Assembly (NCBI GenBank): GCA_022457065.1
Contig: JAJGBQ010000003.1
Coordinates: forward strand, 1,364,001-1,428,000
Direction of reading: 5' to 3'
DNA: 64,000 nt
Source of the DNA: Curvularia sp. ZM96
Taxonomy: Eukaryota; Ascomycota; Dothideomycetes; Pleosporales; Pleosporaceae
The position numbers and the translations under genes are program-made. Positions 44,409 to 55,068 of the stretch are shown here, piece after piece. The notes under the pieces were generated by a model. It searched no databases. It was given only the letters and a program-made list of their open reading frames with translations, and was not told where the DNA came from. The number at the start of each line of letters is the position of its first letter. The first letter of the stretch is position 1.

Positions 44409-45143
44409 TCACACCGCCGGTCTATAAAGCCTATACACCAACGTATCTCTCCAACCCAAAATCGGATTCTCAAAGTCCTTCTCTTTCTTCTCATGCAACT
44501 TGAACCCCACCTTCGCCAGCACATTCTGACTTGACTTCAACTCCGGGTCCGTATGTGCCTCTGCGAATTCGTATCTCGGTGCCAGCCTCTTTTCATTGCT
44601 CGCAGCCCCATTGACTCCGTCCCCATTGCTCGCATTCGCTCCTTCTTCACCCCGGTAATCTGCAATGTCTTGCCCAGAGTAATGCTCGAAAAACAGCGGC
44701 ATAAAAGCACGCAACGCCTCGGTAGCGTAGCCTCGCCCCCAGTACGCAGCATTAAACATGTACCCGACTTCTGGAGCGCGAACAGCGCCAATCAGCCCAA
44801 TGACTTGCGGGCCATCGTGAGGCTCTAGGAGCAAGATCGCAAAGTTCCAATTGTGTTCGGAGTCGTGGCACTGCGCATTTCCAATTAGTATTATTTTCTC
44901 TCCGAAATAGTTGAAAGCCAATTTGTGAAATGGAGAGAAAGTAAAGCAGAAGAGAAAAAAATATCTTACCCCCCGTATCCACGCCTTCGTAGCTTCAACA
45001 TCATCCGACGGAAGCGTAGACGTATGCATCATGACCTCAGGATGCCTGCGCATCAACAATACGTCATCTGCATCTTGAATCCTCAACGGCCGGAGCAACA
45101 ACCGCTCCGTTTTGACAGAGATTCTGGGATCGACTATGACCAT
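44409..45143 (-). CDS. GNAT-family N-acetyltransferase
   Basis: Exons 45143-44970 and 44870-44409 (99-nt intron, phase 0) give 211 aa. The start is TERLLLRPLRIQDADDVLLM, the common opening of the RimJ/RimL-like GNAT branch. FAILLLEP, VIGLIGAVRAPEVGYMFNAA and YWGRGYATEALRAF (acetyl-CoA loop, Q/RxxGxG/A-type) follow. A middle insert rich in Asn/Gly (GANASNGDGVN) is odd for the family and probably a surface loop. The end has NVLAKVGFKLHEKKEKDFEN, typical of the last beta strand. It acetylates an amine, probably a small molecule or protein N-terminus; substrate unknown. Confidence 0.87.
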   Translation of the reverse strand: MVIVDPRISVKTERLLLRPLRIQDADDVLLMRRHPEVMMHTSTLPSDDVEATKAWIRGVRYFFLFCFTFSPFHKLAFNYFGEKIILIGNAQCHDSEHNWNFAILLLEPHDGPQVIGLIGAVRAPEVGYMFNAAYWGRGYATEALRAFMPLFFEHYSGQDIADYRGEEGANASNGDGVNGAASNEKRLAPRYEFAEAHTDPELKSSQNVLAKVGFKLHEKKEKDFENPILGWRDTLVYRLYRPAV

Positions 45144-45623
45144 GATTCCTCAACTTGAAGAAAGAAAAATAGAGGAAGAAGTGAGAAAGGGGGGAATTCC
45201 CATTGTAAATTTGGCAGGTGTAAGCCCCTTGTGTGCGCAATTAAGAGTCAGAAACATGGCATGGGCTTGTCGTGTTGTCGTGTGCGGCGGCGGCAGGCAA
45301 GGCAGCCGTCCTGCGTCCATCCAGTTGGAACAACTGGCGCAAAGTGGGCAAGGGCCGCCCGCATGTGTGTGTACCTTGCAGCAAATCCCATAGAAGAGAG
45401 TGCGCTTAGCCCCTCTTAGGGAAGGGGGGGATAACCGGTACGCCCGAGCTTTTGCGTAAACTCACAGCCATCAGCTCGTTGTCCAACTTTTTACACCGCA
45501 TGTCGAAACAACAGAAGCCTCAACCAATCAAAAGATGAGAAGAGCTTGAAAAGGCCGACTTTCTTACATCATTTCTTCTAGTCTTGTCGCATCGACGGAT
45601 GCACATCCGCGCTCTCTCTCCCC
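45144..45623. other. divergent promoter region GNAT / RFT1
   Basis: Shared upstream region of 480 bp. A seven-base G run lies at 45425-45431. No gene. Confidence 0.5.
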
Positions 45624-47273
45624 ATGTCGAATTCGATTCTATCCGCTTCCGCGAAAGGAGCCACCTTTCTCATTCTCCTGCAGGTAGCATCGCGGGCGCT
45701 GACCTTCGCCGTCAACCAAGTCCTGCTTCGCTTCCTGTCGCCAGAACTCCTCGGTGTATCTGCTCAGCTCGACCTGTTTTCCATCTCTGTGCTGTACTTT
45801 GCCAGAGAAAGCTTGCGTGTAGCGCTTCAGCGACAGGCTCATGGGGGCACGCAGGCAGTTGTTAATCTGTCGTATCTAGCTGTGGCGTTTGGCACACCGT
45901 TGGCCTGTATTCTCGCTCTGCTATGGATTTTCAGAGCGGAAACGCTGCCGGATGTGCCGTATTTTGTTGAGGCACTGGGAGTGTACGGTCTGGCGACGTT
46001 TCTGGAGTTGCTCAGTGAGCCGGCGTTTTCAGCTGTGCAGCAGAAGCTTCTGTACAGAGTCCGAGCGTCGGCGGAGAGTTCAGCGACCCTGCTTCGGTGC
46101 ATCGGGACGTGCGGATCTGCTGTTCTGGCTAGCTGGTTTGGCCTCGATGTGGGAGTGCTGCCGTTTGCGGTCGGACAGCTGGCGTACGCATTGGCGTTGC
46201 TCGTCGTGTATTCGTACAAGACGTGGCCTGTGGCAAAGGCAGATAGGTTCTCGCTTTTCCCGGAACGCGTAGCATCGACGAAAGAGAATACCTTTTTGCT
46301 GGGCTATTTCTCTGCTCCGCTGGTGCGGCTGACTGCTTCTCTGAGCCTCCAGTCGGCGCTCAAGTATGTTCTTACGCAGGGAGATTCTCTCTTGATCACG
46401 AGCTTGGCGTCACTTACCGACCAAGGCGCCTATGCGCTTGCATCAAACTACGGAGGTCTCATTGCACGCATGCTCTTTCAGCCCATTGAAGAAAGCAGCC
46501 GCAACATGTTTGCAAAACTGTGTGCTGAGACAAAACCAACAACGTCAGCTGGAGAGAAGAAAAAGCAAGGAGAAGTAAACGAGCAACAACGGAACCTCTC
46601 CCAAGCTTCAAGAGTTCTAAGCACCATCCTTCACCTCTACGGCATCATATCTCTGTTCGCCGTCACCCTCGGACCAGTCCTAGCTCCCGTTCTGCTCTCC
46701 ATCGTCGCCGGACAAAAATGGTCTGCAACGTCCGCATCCAAAGTCCTCTCGACGTACTGCTACTACATACCTTTTCTCGCCATCAACGGCGTAACCGAAG
46801 CATTTGTAGCCGCCGTGGCTACCAACAAAGAACTGTACGCCCAATCAGTTGCCATGGGGTTCTTCTTTGCCTTATTCGCAGGTAGTGCGTGGTTCTTCAT
46901 AGGCCAGCTTGAAATGGGCGGCAATGGTGTCGTACTGGCTAACACAGTCAACATGGCACTACGTATTGTCTGGAATACGTGGTTCATTCAGAGATTCTTC
47001 TCGCGGAATGGCTCCGGGTTCAGCATACTCGAGACGTTGCCTTCGCTCACCGCTGCGGCGCCTGCAGTTGTCATACCGACGCTGATGCGAATGAAGCCGG
47101 GCATATATTTCTTGAAGAGATTTGGTGTTTTGGGCGAGCTGGTTAGTATGGGGGTAGTGGGTGGGATTTATGTCTTGCATGTATTGTTCTTTGAGCGCCA
47201 GTTCCTGGTGGACTGTTACTACATGTTACGGCCGTCTCGAGCATCCCCGCCGGCTGAGAAGAAGTCGAAGTAG
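45624..47273 (+). CDS. RFT1: RFT1, ER lipid-linked oligosaccharide transport protein
   Basis: Single exon, 549 aa, ATG at 45624. Polytopic membrane protein of the MOP/Rft1 superfamily with about 12-14 hydrophobic segments. Signatures are GATFLILLQVASRALTF, VNQVLLRFLSPELLGVSAQL, FARESLRVALQRQ, QGAYALASNYGGLIARMLFQ, EESSRNMFAKL and YCYYIPFLAINGVTEAFVAA. Rft1 is needed to bring Man5GlcNAc2-PP-dolichol to the lumenal side of the ER in N-glycosylation, though whether it is the flippase itself is debated. ALG1 in the same window acts earlier in the pathway. Confidence 0.95.
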   Translation: MSNSILSASAKGATFLILLQVASRALTFAVNQVLLRFLSPELLGVSAQLDLFSISVLYFARESLRVALQRQAHGGTQAVVNLSYLAVAFGTPLACILALLWIFRAETLPDVPYFVEALGVYGLATFLELLSEPAFSAVQQKLLYRVRASAESSATLLRCIGTCGSAVLASWFGLDVGVLPFAVGQLAYALALLVVYSYKTWPVAKADRFSLFPERVASTKENTFLLGYFSAPLVRLTASLSLQSALKYVLTQGDSLLITSLASLTDQGAYALASNYGGLIARMLFQPIEESSRNMFAKLCAETKPTTSAGEKKKQGEVNEQQRNLSQASRVLSTILHLYGIISLFAVTLGPVLAPVLLSIVAGQKWSATSASKVLSTYCYYIPFLAINGVTEAFVAAVATNKELYAQSVAMGFFFALFAGSAWFFIGQLEMGGNGVVLANTVNMALRIVWNTWFIQRFFSRNGSGFSILETLPSLTAAAPAVVIPTLMRMKPGIYFLKRFGVLGELVSMGVVGGIYVLHVLFFERQFLVDCYYMLRPSRASPPAEKKSK

Positions 47274-48117
47274 ATGCATATTCTAGAAATTAGATAAGAT
47301 TGTAGTAGCTATTAGAATAAATATTCGGCAGCAAGACGCTGGCGTAGTGAGTAATTCATGATTCCACAAGATGCATTATCAAAAACTTGAAGTAAAAGAT
47401 TTGTTGACAAGTGTTGAAATATCTTAATGGCATGAGACACCATGAGACCTCAAATCCGGGGGCATCCCGAGTCTATAAGAAAAAAAAACTCTGATACTCC
47501 AGATCACGGCAGCAGGGGAAATGCCTCTTCGCGCCTCGATCAAAGACACGATGCAAGTGGGTCCGCGCATGATTGGTCAGCCACAAGTACCACCCCTCTC
47601 CCGCCTAGCCTCGCGATCCAAGATTTTCCCCAACAAGGAACATTGCCAACGTCACTGCGAAGACCGGAGGCCTGAAGCCGGAAGGGAAAAAAACTCTGAA
47701 CTATCACGAGACGCAACTATTGTCCAGGCGACGTAGAAACTCTCAAGTAATCTGGGGGTAATAGAAACCAGGTTGTGCAAAAGCTGGGGGTAATAAATAT
47801 CCCCACCGTGCATGAGCCGCCGGGGTAAGCAACGTCGAGACTACCGGTACCGAAGTTTCCTGGGGGTAAGAGAAACTCTCAAACAAGACCTAGACAACAC
47901 ACGGCGCGCTTTTGTGATCACGCCATCGAGTCATTAGGGCAGAGTGTGAGAAAGAAGGGGTAAGAGAAGCAGAAAAAAAAAACTTTACTGTTTACGCCCC
48001 AGCGGCTCGCACCGTCTCGCTGGTTCGAGTTGTTTTTTCTTCGCTCTTGGCTGACACTTTACTAGAACGTCCGTCCAATTGCAAATCCGGGGTATTGCGC
48101 TATCGGAAGCACCAAAC
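47274..48117. promoter_or_regulatory. upstream region of RTG2 with repeated CTGGGGGTAA motif
   Basis: CTGGGGGTAA occurs at 47752, 47784 and 47860, with shorter forms CCGGGGTAAG near 47820 and AAGGGGTAAG near 47956. GAAACTCTCAA occurs twice (about 47736 and 47872). CTGGGG fits the CreA consensus SYGGRG; it also overlaps an AGGGG/GGGG stress-type core. A pyrimidine/purine A8-type run precedes the start. Regulatory role is inferred. Confidence 0.4.
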
Positions 48118-49818
48118 ATGGTCACGATGGACGAGTCAAGACACCTGCATGGGCTGGTGGACATGGGGAGTAATGGGATTCGCTTCTCCATCACGGACCT
48201 AACGCCTGAGACGCAGCGAGGATTACCCACTGTGTTTCTGGACCGTGCAGCTATATCGCTCTATGACGCACAGTACGAAAACGGCAAAGTGGTTCCGATT
48301 CCAGACGCGACGGTTCGCCAAGTCATCAAGTCGTTACTGCGGTTCAAGGCAACGTGCGAAGACTTTGGCGTGCCGGAGAAACAGGTGCGCATTGTGGCTA
48401 CAGAGGCTACGCGCAAAGCTGTCAACTCAGAAGAGTTCCGGGCGGCCATCAAGGCAGCTACAGGATGGGAAGTGGAGCTCTTGTCAAAGGAGATGGAGGG
48501 CAGAATTGGCGCGTTTGGTGTAGCAAGCTCCTACGAAAATGTCACGGGGTTAATGATGGATCTTGGGGGAGGATCTACCCAGCTCAATTGGATCGTGACA
48601 TCGAAACAGTACGATCGAATCGACATGAGTGAGAAGGGAAGTGCAAGCCTGCCGTATGGCGCTGCAGCGCTTACGAAAAGGCTTGAGGAAGCAGGTTCCC
48701 ATGGAAGCAAGGCTTTCAAGGCCTTTGAAAGCGAAGTCATTGCCGACCTTAAAGGGGCAGTTGAAGATATCCGGATCCCCCAACATCTGCTGGATCATTC
48801 CAAGTCAGACGAGGGTCTTTCTCTTTACCTGTCTGGAGGCGGCTTTCGAGGCTGGGGCTTCGTGCTCATGTCCCAGCATCCAGTCCAGCCGTATCCTATA
48901 CCAATCATCAACGGCTTCCGGACAACTAGTGACGTCTTCCACGACACACATGCTGTCCAGGCTGCGGTACAGGAGAAAGACACGCCAGAAATCTTCCGCG
49001 TGTCAGCACGCAGAGCCAGTCAAGTTCCTGCGGTGGCCTTCCTGGTTGCGTGCTTGTCGAAAGCACTGCCGAGCATCAACAATGTATACTTTTGCCAGGG
49101 TGGCGTAAGAGAGGGAATGCATTTCTCGGAGATGGACTCGGGATGCAGGTCAGATGCGCCAATAGTGAATGTAACCAGGGCATACGCAACGGTTTCCAGC
49201 TCGGAACTCTTGGACCTATTGAGCAATGCGGCGGTACCTCCACCATCAGCAGCTCGCAGGGAGTTGTTTAGTAACAGCATGATGAGAGCTTTCACGTATA
49301 CCATGTTTGCAAACCGGGGTCAGGTCAAAGATCTCCGCAGCGGATCTGCGCTCCGAAGCACCACGACGGGCATCTTCTCTGCTGGACACGGTCTCAGCCA
49401 TGAGGAACGCGCCATCCTGGCCATTCTACTGTGTGAGCGGTATGGGGGCTACAGCACAATCAGTCCTACCGAGCAGGACTTTTACCACCGCATGCTACAG
49501 CTTGTTCCCGAGGATCTGAGGTGGTGGTGCATGTACCTGGGCTGCGTTGCCGGAGTGCTTGCAAGCGTATATCCTGCGGGAAGCGTCCGGCAGAGTCGAG
49601 TCAAGGTGAATGTGCAGTGGGCCCTTACGAAGAAGGAAAAGGAGAGGCTCTGCATTGATTTTGAGTTTAGCCAAGAGCCGGACGAGTTGGACGAGGGACT
49701 GCATGCGGCGCTGCGGAGGGTGGAGAAGGTGGGTAAGAAGAAGAAGTGGATCGGGGGACATGGATACAAGGTGCTTGTGACTGTCAACGGCCGGGGATAT
49801 GGCGAGGATGATGACTAG
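48118..49818 (+). CDS. RTG2: Ppx/GppA-family retrograde regulator RTG2
   Basis: Single exon, 566 aa; ATG chosen at 48118 (MVTMDES), since the frame upstream has no ATG. An actin-like ATPase fold of the exopolyphosphatase/GppA family: LVDMGSNGIRFSITDL (phosphate 1), RIVATEATRKAVNSEEF, MEGRIGAFGVASSY, LMMDLGGGSTQLNW (phosphate 2) and LYLSGGGFRGWG. The length and C-terminal half (LAILLCERYGGYSTISPTEQ) are those of Rtg2 rather than the shorter bacterial enzymes. In yeast Rtg2 senses mitochondrial dysfunction and releases Rtg1/3 from Mks1, raising 2-oxoglutarate and glutamate synthesis; filamentous fungi keep the protein but its wiring is less clear. NAD-glutamate dehydrogenase is the next gene. 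Confidence 0.9.
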   Translation: MVTMDESRHLHGLVDMGSNGIRFSITDLTPETQRGLPTVFLDRAAISLYDAQYENGKVVPIPDATVRQVIKSLLRFKATCEDFGVPEKQVRIVATEATRKAVNSEEFRAAIKAATGWEVELLSKEMEGRIGAFGVASSYENVTGLMMDLGGGSTQLNWIVTSKQYDRIDMSEKGSASLPYGAAALTKRLEEAGSHGSKAFKAFESEVIADLKGAVEDIRIPQHLLDHSKSDEGLSLYLSGGGFRGWGFVLMSQHPVQPYPIPIINGFRTTSDVFHDTHAVQAAVQEKDTPEIFRVSARRASQVPAVAFLVACLSKALPSINNVYFCQGGVREGMHFSEMDSGCRSDAPIVNVTRAYATVSSSELLDLLSNAAVPPPSAARRELFSNSMMRAFTYTMFANRGQVKDLRSGSALRSTTTGIFSAGHGLSHEERAILAILLCERYGGYSTISPTEQDFYHRMLQLVPEDLRWWCMYLGCVAGVLASVYPAGSVRQSRVKVNVQWALTKKEKERLCIDFEFSQEPDELDEGLHAALRRVEKVGKKKKWIGGHGYKVLVTVNGRGYGEDDD

Positions 49819-51170
49819 ACATGGTGATGTGATATAGAGCGTAATCGTGTACGTGGCTGTCATGGGCGGTGGTGAGATTCCAGGCGTGCAGTCGTGATGG
49901 CGAGGGAGGATGACCAAGTCGAGTCCGGACCGAGGACAGGCTCACGACGCTGTGCAACTGACAGCTGACACGGAGAGCAGCATCGTGACTCGCTGCGGGC
50001 GGAGCATTGGTGATTGCTCTGCTCTGCGAGGGCCTAGACGGCGTCGTGAAGAGCAGGGCGAGTATCGTGAGGGGACGGGCGGCAGCACGTGCCGCCGGGG
50101 CCCAGTCCCAAGGGGCCACGTACAGTCATGGAAACGCCGTAGAGAGCAGCGAGCGGGCGCCAAGGATCGTGAGTTCTGCAGGCGGCGTAGTGGGGGAGAG
50201 AGTCGCAGTAGCAAGGGGGCCACTACGGTGCCCCATCCTTGCAGCGCCCAGCTGGGGCAGGCACGGGCGGGCGTGTGTGCGGGGACGGGCACGCCATTCG
50301 CAGTCGGGTGACGTTCGTATCGGCCGCACTATGCGAAAACTCTGACGGGTTGGTGAGGCTTTTTTGGTCGTCGAAGAGACGTCGTCTTGGTTGGATTGGG
50401 GACGGGGAGCTAATTACGTGACGCTGGGCGATGCGGTGCAGCGCTAGCGGCCTCACCCATGCCGGCCTGGCAGATTCTGGGGAAGCTCCAATGCTCGGCT
50501 TCCGGCGGGACAATCCAGGTACGCCGCCAGCAACATGCCGCAACCTGTATATAAGACGCCGGCTCCCCGTCGCTGCCCTCGAGGCTGAGTATCGCTTCAG
50601 CTTCGGCCTGCACGCCTCGTCTGTTTGTTTCTTCCGCTTCTTCGTGCTTGCTTTTCCCTGCAGCCCATCTATAGCCAAGTGGGGCGCCTCTTGTTGCTCT
50701 AACACCACCATAAACACCTCTTGGAACGATCCGGAATTCTTGCCCGTCCGCCTGTCTGTCGTGCCCTTGACTGTGCCCGGCCACTAGACAGCCTTGATCC
50801 GTATCACATACACCTCCACGTCCCCCAAGACAGGGACTGTCGAAAGAGCGGTGGCATTCTGCCCAATTGCCTCTGCAGTTGTTATCCGAACACTACTTCT
50901 ACTACTAGAGGTAAGCTAGCGTCGTCATAGTCAGCCTCAGGCCCAGAAGAGCGGTGGATCCATCCTTCACGCTCGCTGCTGTGTGCCCGCTGGCTCAAAT
51001 ACTCGTACAGGTCCACTAATCTCGTGTTTAGTTTTAGACACGGCCGTGCCTTCCCTCTACCTCTGCCCCGCCAGCGGTCAAACCTCGCCTCGTCATAGCC
51101 CCGTCGCTTTTGCGCATTGCTACACAAACACAACTCCTCACACCTGCTGCCCATCCACAACCAGCCCACC
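49819..51170. promoter_or_regulatory. promoter and probable spliced leader of NAD-GDH
   Basis: TATATAAG lies at 50548-50555. A strong donor AG|GTAAGC at 50911 and an acceptor CAACCAG ending at 51164, six bases before the ATG, suggest a 254-nt 5'UTR intron. Short upstream frames are present but none is protein-like. The part before 50540 is G+C-rich with no gene. Confidence 0.4.
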
Positions 51171-54100
51171 ATGGCTTCTACACCGGACAGCACCAATGGC
51201 CAAGCGCCCCAGCACAAGCATCTTGAGCAGCTCCTCCACTCGGCCGACCGCCGCCCCTCGCCTCTGCCTACACATCTGAGCGTACCAGGCTCTTCAGGAC
51301 ACTCAACCCCGCGAATTCTTCCTCAGGAAGGCTCCGGCGGCTCTGGATATGTTGCCCCCGTCTTCGAGGGCAAGGAGAAGCAGATGGAGGCCGTCATGGA
51401 CGGCGTCGAGGAAAAGGGCTTCATGCCCCCAGAACTCGTCGAGTCCGAGACCAAGTGGTTCTACAACGAGCTGGGCATCGACGACATGTACTTTGCGACT
51501 GAGACAGTAGACGCGTAAGAACACCCGCTGCCAATGTTTGCTCGCATTCACAATGCTAACAATAGCCCCGCAGAATCGTAAACCACATCCACTCTCTCTA
51601 TGCCGCAAAGGTCGCCGCCTATGCCAGAGACGACAAGCGTCTTGAGATCCGCCTTGACAAGGAGGCCCCAGATCACGCCGTCTACATTGACACCAGCAGG
51701 CCTGGTGTGTCTGTCATCGATGGCCCACAGTACGAGCAGCGCATTGGCAAGAAGTACCTGGCCGCCTCGAAACCAGGACTCGCATACCGTGTTGAGAGTT
51801 TCCGCTCTGAAAGCCCGCTGCCAGGAAGCGACGAGCAGCAGCTCCGATGCTACTTCGTCTATCAGTGCGACTTTGTAGACCCTAACCCGGGCGAGACCGA
51901 GACCAACCTTGAGAAGATTGGTGACAAGCGCTTCCTGCAAAAGGCGACTGCCAACACAAAGGCAATCTACCAGCAGGTTCTTCAGGTCGCTGTCGAGCGC
52001 ACTGGACCCGTCATTGACCACTTTGACATTGAGGGCTCACGCGACAAGCGCCTGGTCGTTGGTTTCAAGCGCGGAAGTGCCCTCGGTCTCTTCAGCGCTT
52101 TGAGTGATTTGTACCATTACTATGGTCTGACCACTTCGCGAAAGTACGTCGAGCAGTTCTCCAACGGCTACACCGTCATGTCTCTGTACTTGCGCCCGCT
52201 GCCAGGCGCTGCGGGTGCCAAGCACCCTCCCATCGAGGCGTCGATCCATCAAATTACCAAGGAGGTTTCACTCCTCTACTGTCTCCCACAGAACAAGTTC
52301 CAGACACTCTTTGCCACAAGCAGGCTCAGTCTGCAAGAGACAATCTACGCACACTGTGTGTGGGTCTTCATCACTCACTTCCTCAACCGTCTTGGAAGCG
52401 AGTACACTGCCTTGTCCGCAATTCTGGACTCTGAGAACAGCGTACATGCTGAACTCCTATCCAAGCTGAAGCGAAGGCTGCGTGCTGAGACATTCACAGC
52501 CGACTACATCTACGAGATCATCATGCAATACCCTGATCTTGTCCACACTTTGTATCTGCCCTTTGCAAAGACCCACTACGTCCAGACCCGGGGTCAGGAG
52601 GATGATTTCCTCCCAACTTTGAGCTATCTCCGTCTCCAGGTCGACAAGGTCCAGACTGACGCTGAGTTGACCGACACTATCAACAAGGCTGTTGTCAATG
52701 ACCACCACGAGATGGTCATGACCTCCTTCCGCGTCTTCAACAGCTCCGTCCTCAAGACCAACTTTTACACGCCTACCAAGGTCGCCATCAGTTTCCGTCT
52801 CAACCCTAGCTTCCTCCCATCTTCCGAGTACCCCCAGCCCCTGTACGGAATGTTCCTTGTCATTGGCTCGGAATTCCGCGGTTTCCACCTGCGTTTCCGT
52901 GACATCGCCCGTGGTGGTATCCGTATCGTCAAGTCTAGGAGTCAGGAAGCCTACTCCATCAACGCACGCTCAATGTTTGACGAGAACTACAACCTTGCAA
53001 ACACCCAACAGCGAAAGAACAAGGATATCCCTGAAGGTGGATCCAAGGGTGTTGTCCTCCTTGACTTCAAGCACCAGGACAAGGCTCGGGGAGCTTTCGA
53101 AAAGTACATTGACAGTATTCTCGACTTGCTCCTTCCTCCTACCAGTCCTGGTATTAAGGACCCGATTGTCGATCTGCACGGCAAGGAAGAGATTCTGTTC
53201 ATGGGTCCTGACGAGAACACGGCTGATCTTGTCGACTGGGCAACCGAGCATGCTCGTATTCGAGGCGCTCCATGGTGGAAGTCCTTCTTCACTGGAAAGA
53301 GCCCCAAGCTGGGCGGTATTCCCCACGACCGATACGGCATGACGACCTTGTCCGTGCGCGAGTATGTCAAAGGAATCTACCGCAAGCTCAACTTGGACCC
53401 CAGCAAGATTCGCAAGATGCAGACTGGTGGTCCCGATGGTGACCTGGGCTCAAATGAGATTCTGCTCAGCAATGAGAAGTACATTGCCATTGTTGATGGC
53501 TCAGGTGTTCTAGTCGACCAGAACGGTATCAACCACGAGGAGCTGATTCGCCTGGCCAAAGAGCGTAAGATGATTAACCACTTTGACGTGTCGAAACTCT
53601 CGTCTGAGGGTTACCGTGTATTGGTTGACGACACCAACGTGCGACTACCAAACGGAGATCTTGTCTACAATGGTACGACTTTCCGCAACACCTTCCATCT
53701 TCGCAGCGACATGCACTACGACACCTTTGTTCCTTGCGGTGGCCGACCTGAATCCATCGACCTTTCCACCGCCAACAAGCTCATCGTTGACGGCAAGTCG
53801 GTCATTCCATACATCGTCGAAGGTGCAAACTTGTTCATCACCCAGGACGCCAAGCTGCGTCTTGAGAAGGCTGGTTGCATCTTGTACAAGGATGCATCGG
53901 CTAACAAGGGTGGTGTCACTTCCTCCTCGCTCGAAGTTCTTGCATCCCTGTCATTTGATGACGAGAGCTTTATTAAGCACATGTGTGTTGGAGAGGATGG
54001 CCAAGCACCTGAGTTCTACAACAACTACGTGCGCGAAGTCCAGAAGACTATCCAGAACAATGCCCGCCTTGAATTTGAGGCCATCTGGAGAGAGCACCAG

Positions 54101-54476
54101 GCCACCGGCCAGCCAAGGAGTGTTCTGAGTGACACCCTCAGTAACGCTATCACCAAGCTGGACGAGGAGATGCAGAACACGGATCTGTGGAAGAACATTC
54201 AGTTCAGGGAGTCGATTTTGAAGGAAGCTCTACCCAACATCCTACTCGAGAAGATTGGTCTCGACAAGATCATGGAAAGGGTAAGTCTGAACTCGAAGCT
54301 TGCATCTGAGACAGAAACTAACAGATCCATAGGTACCGGACAATTATCTACGTGCCATTTTTGGCAGTTACTTGGCCAGTCGTTTCGTTTACGAATACGG
54401 TCCATCGGCCAGTCAATTCGCTTTCTTCGACTTTATGAGCAAACGCATCGCAAAGGACAGCACCGCTGCTCACTAA
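51171..54476 (+). CDS. GDH2: NAD-specific glutamate dehydrogenase
   Basis: Exons 51171-51514, 51574-54280 and 54333-54476 (introns 59 and 52 nt) give 1,064 aa, the size class of the large (about 115-kDa) NAD-GDH of fungi. The long N-terminal region is of the family type, with TKWFYNELGIDDMYFATETV and QFSNGYTVMSLYLRPLPG. The catalytic part has FRDIARGGIRIVKSR, FDENYNLANTQQRKNKDIPE, GGSKGVVLLD, LFMGPDENTADLVDWATEHA, GGPDGDLGSNEILLS (NAD-binding) and YIVEGANLFITQDA. The last exon restores VPDNYLRAIFGSYLASRFVY. It oxidises glutamate to 2-oxoglutarate and ammonium, a catabolic role under carbon limitation. Codon use is strongly biased, indicating good expression. Confidence 0.96.
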
Positions 54477-55068
54477 AAAGCTTTCTATTACGCACAATGA
54501 GCATGGACATTTTGAATAGGCGTTTGGTTTAGATACAAAAAGTTGCATTTGCTTAAAGGTTGGTTTTATAGGGAGCAAGATCCTGTGACCATCTATGGCA
54601 CTTGGGAATCCCACTGGTGTGGGCGCTTGCTACGGGCAGCTGGTTTGCTGTACCGAGTGGGAGAAGTAGATGAATGAATGTGAATTGTTTGGTACCGTGG
54701 TTTCTTCCAGGTTGTCTCGGTGTTGTACGTTTGCATGTGTCGTTTTTCTGTGGCAGTCAAAGTGATTCTGCACGGCCAAAAAAGAATCAATGTCATCTTG
54801 TCTTCGAAACTAGTTCCGCTTAGAATCCGCGTACAGTTAGTCTTGGATCCAGTCAAAACCGTCATTGTTATTACCAACATCAAACCAACAGAAGAGAATG
54901 AGCTCAACGGCGAGAAGAACGATGCGGGAAAAACTCAACAACAATTTTATTTTCCATTCTTTTATTCATCAGTTTCCTTCGTAAATACTTTCTCTCTCTC
55001 CCTCCCCGTCCCTATCCCTCTCCTCATCCCAAGGGGAAAAAAAAGAAACAAGCCCAATTTCATCTCAT
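54477..55068. other. intergenic between convergent genes
   Basis: 3' flanks of GDH2 and the P450 gene; no gene seen. Confidence 0.5.
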
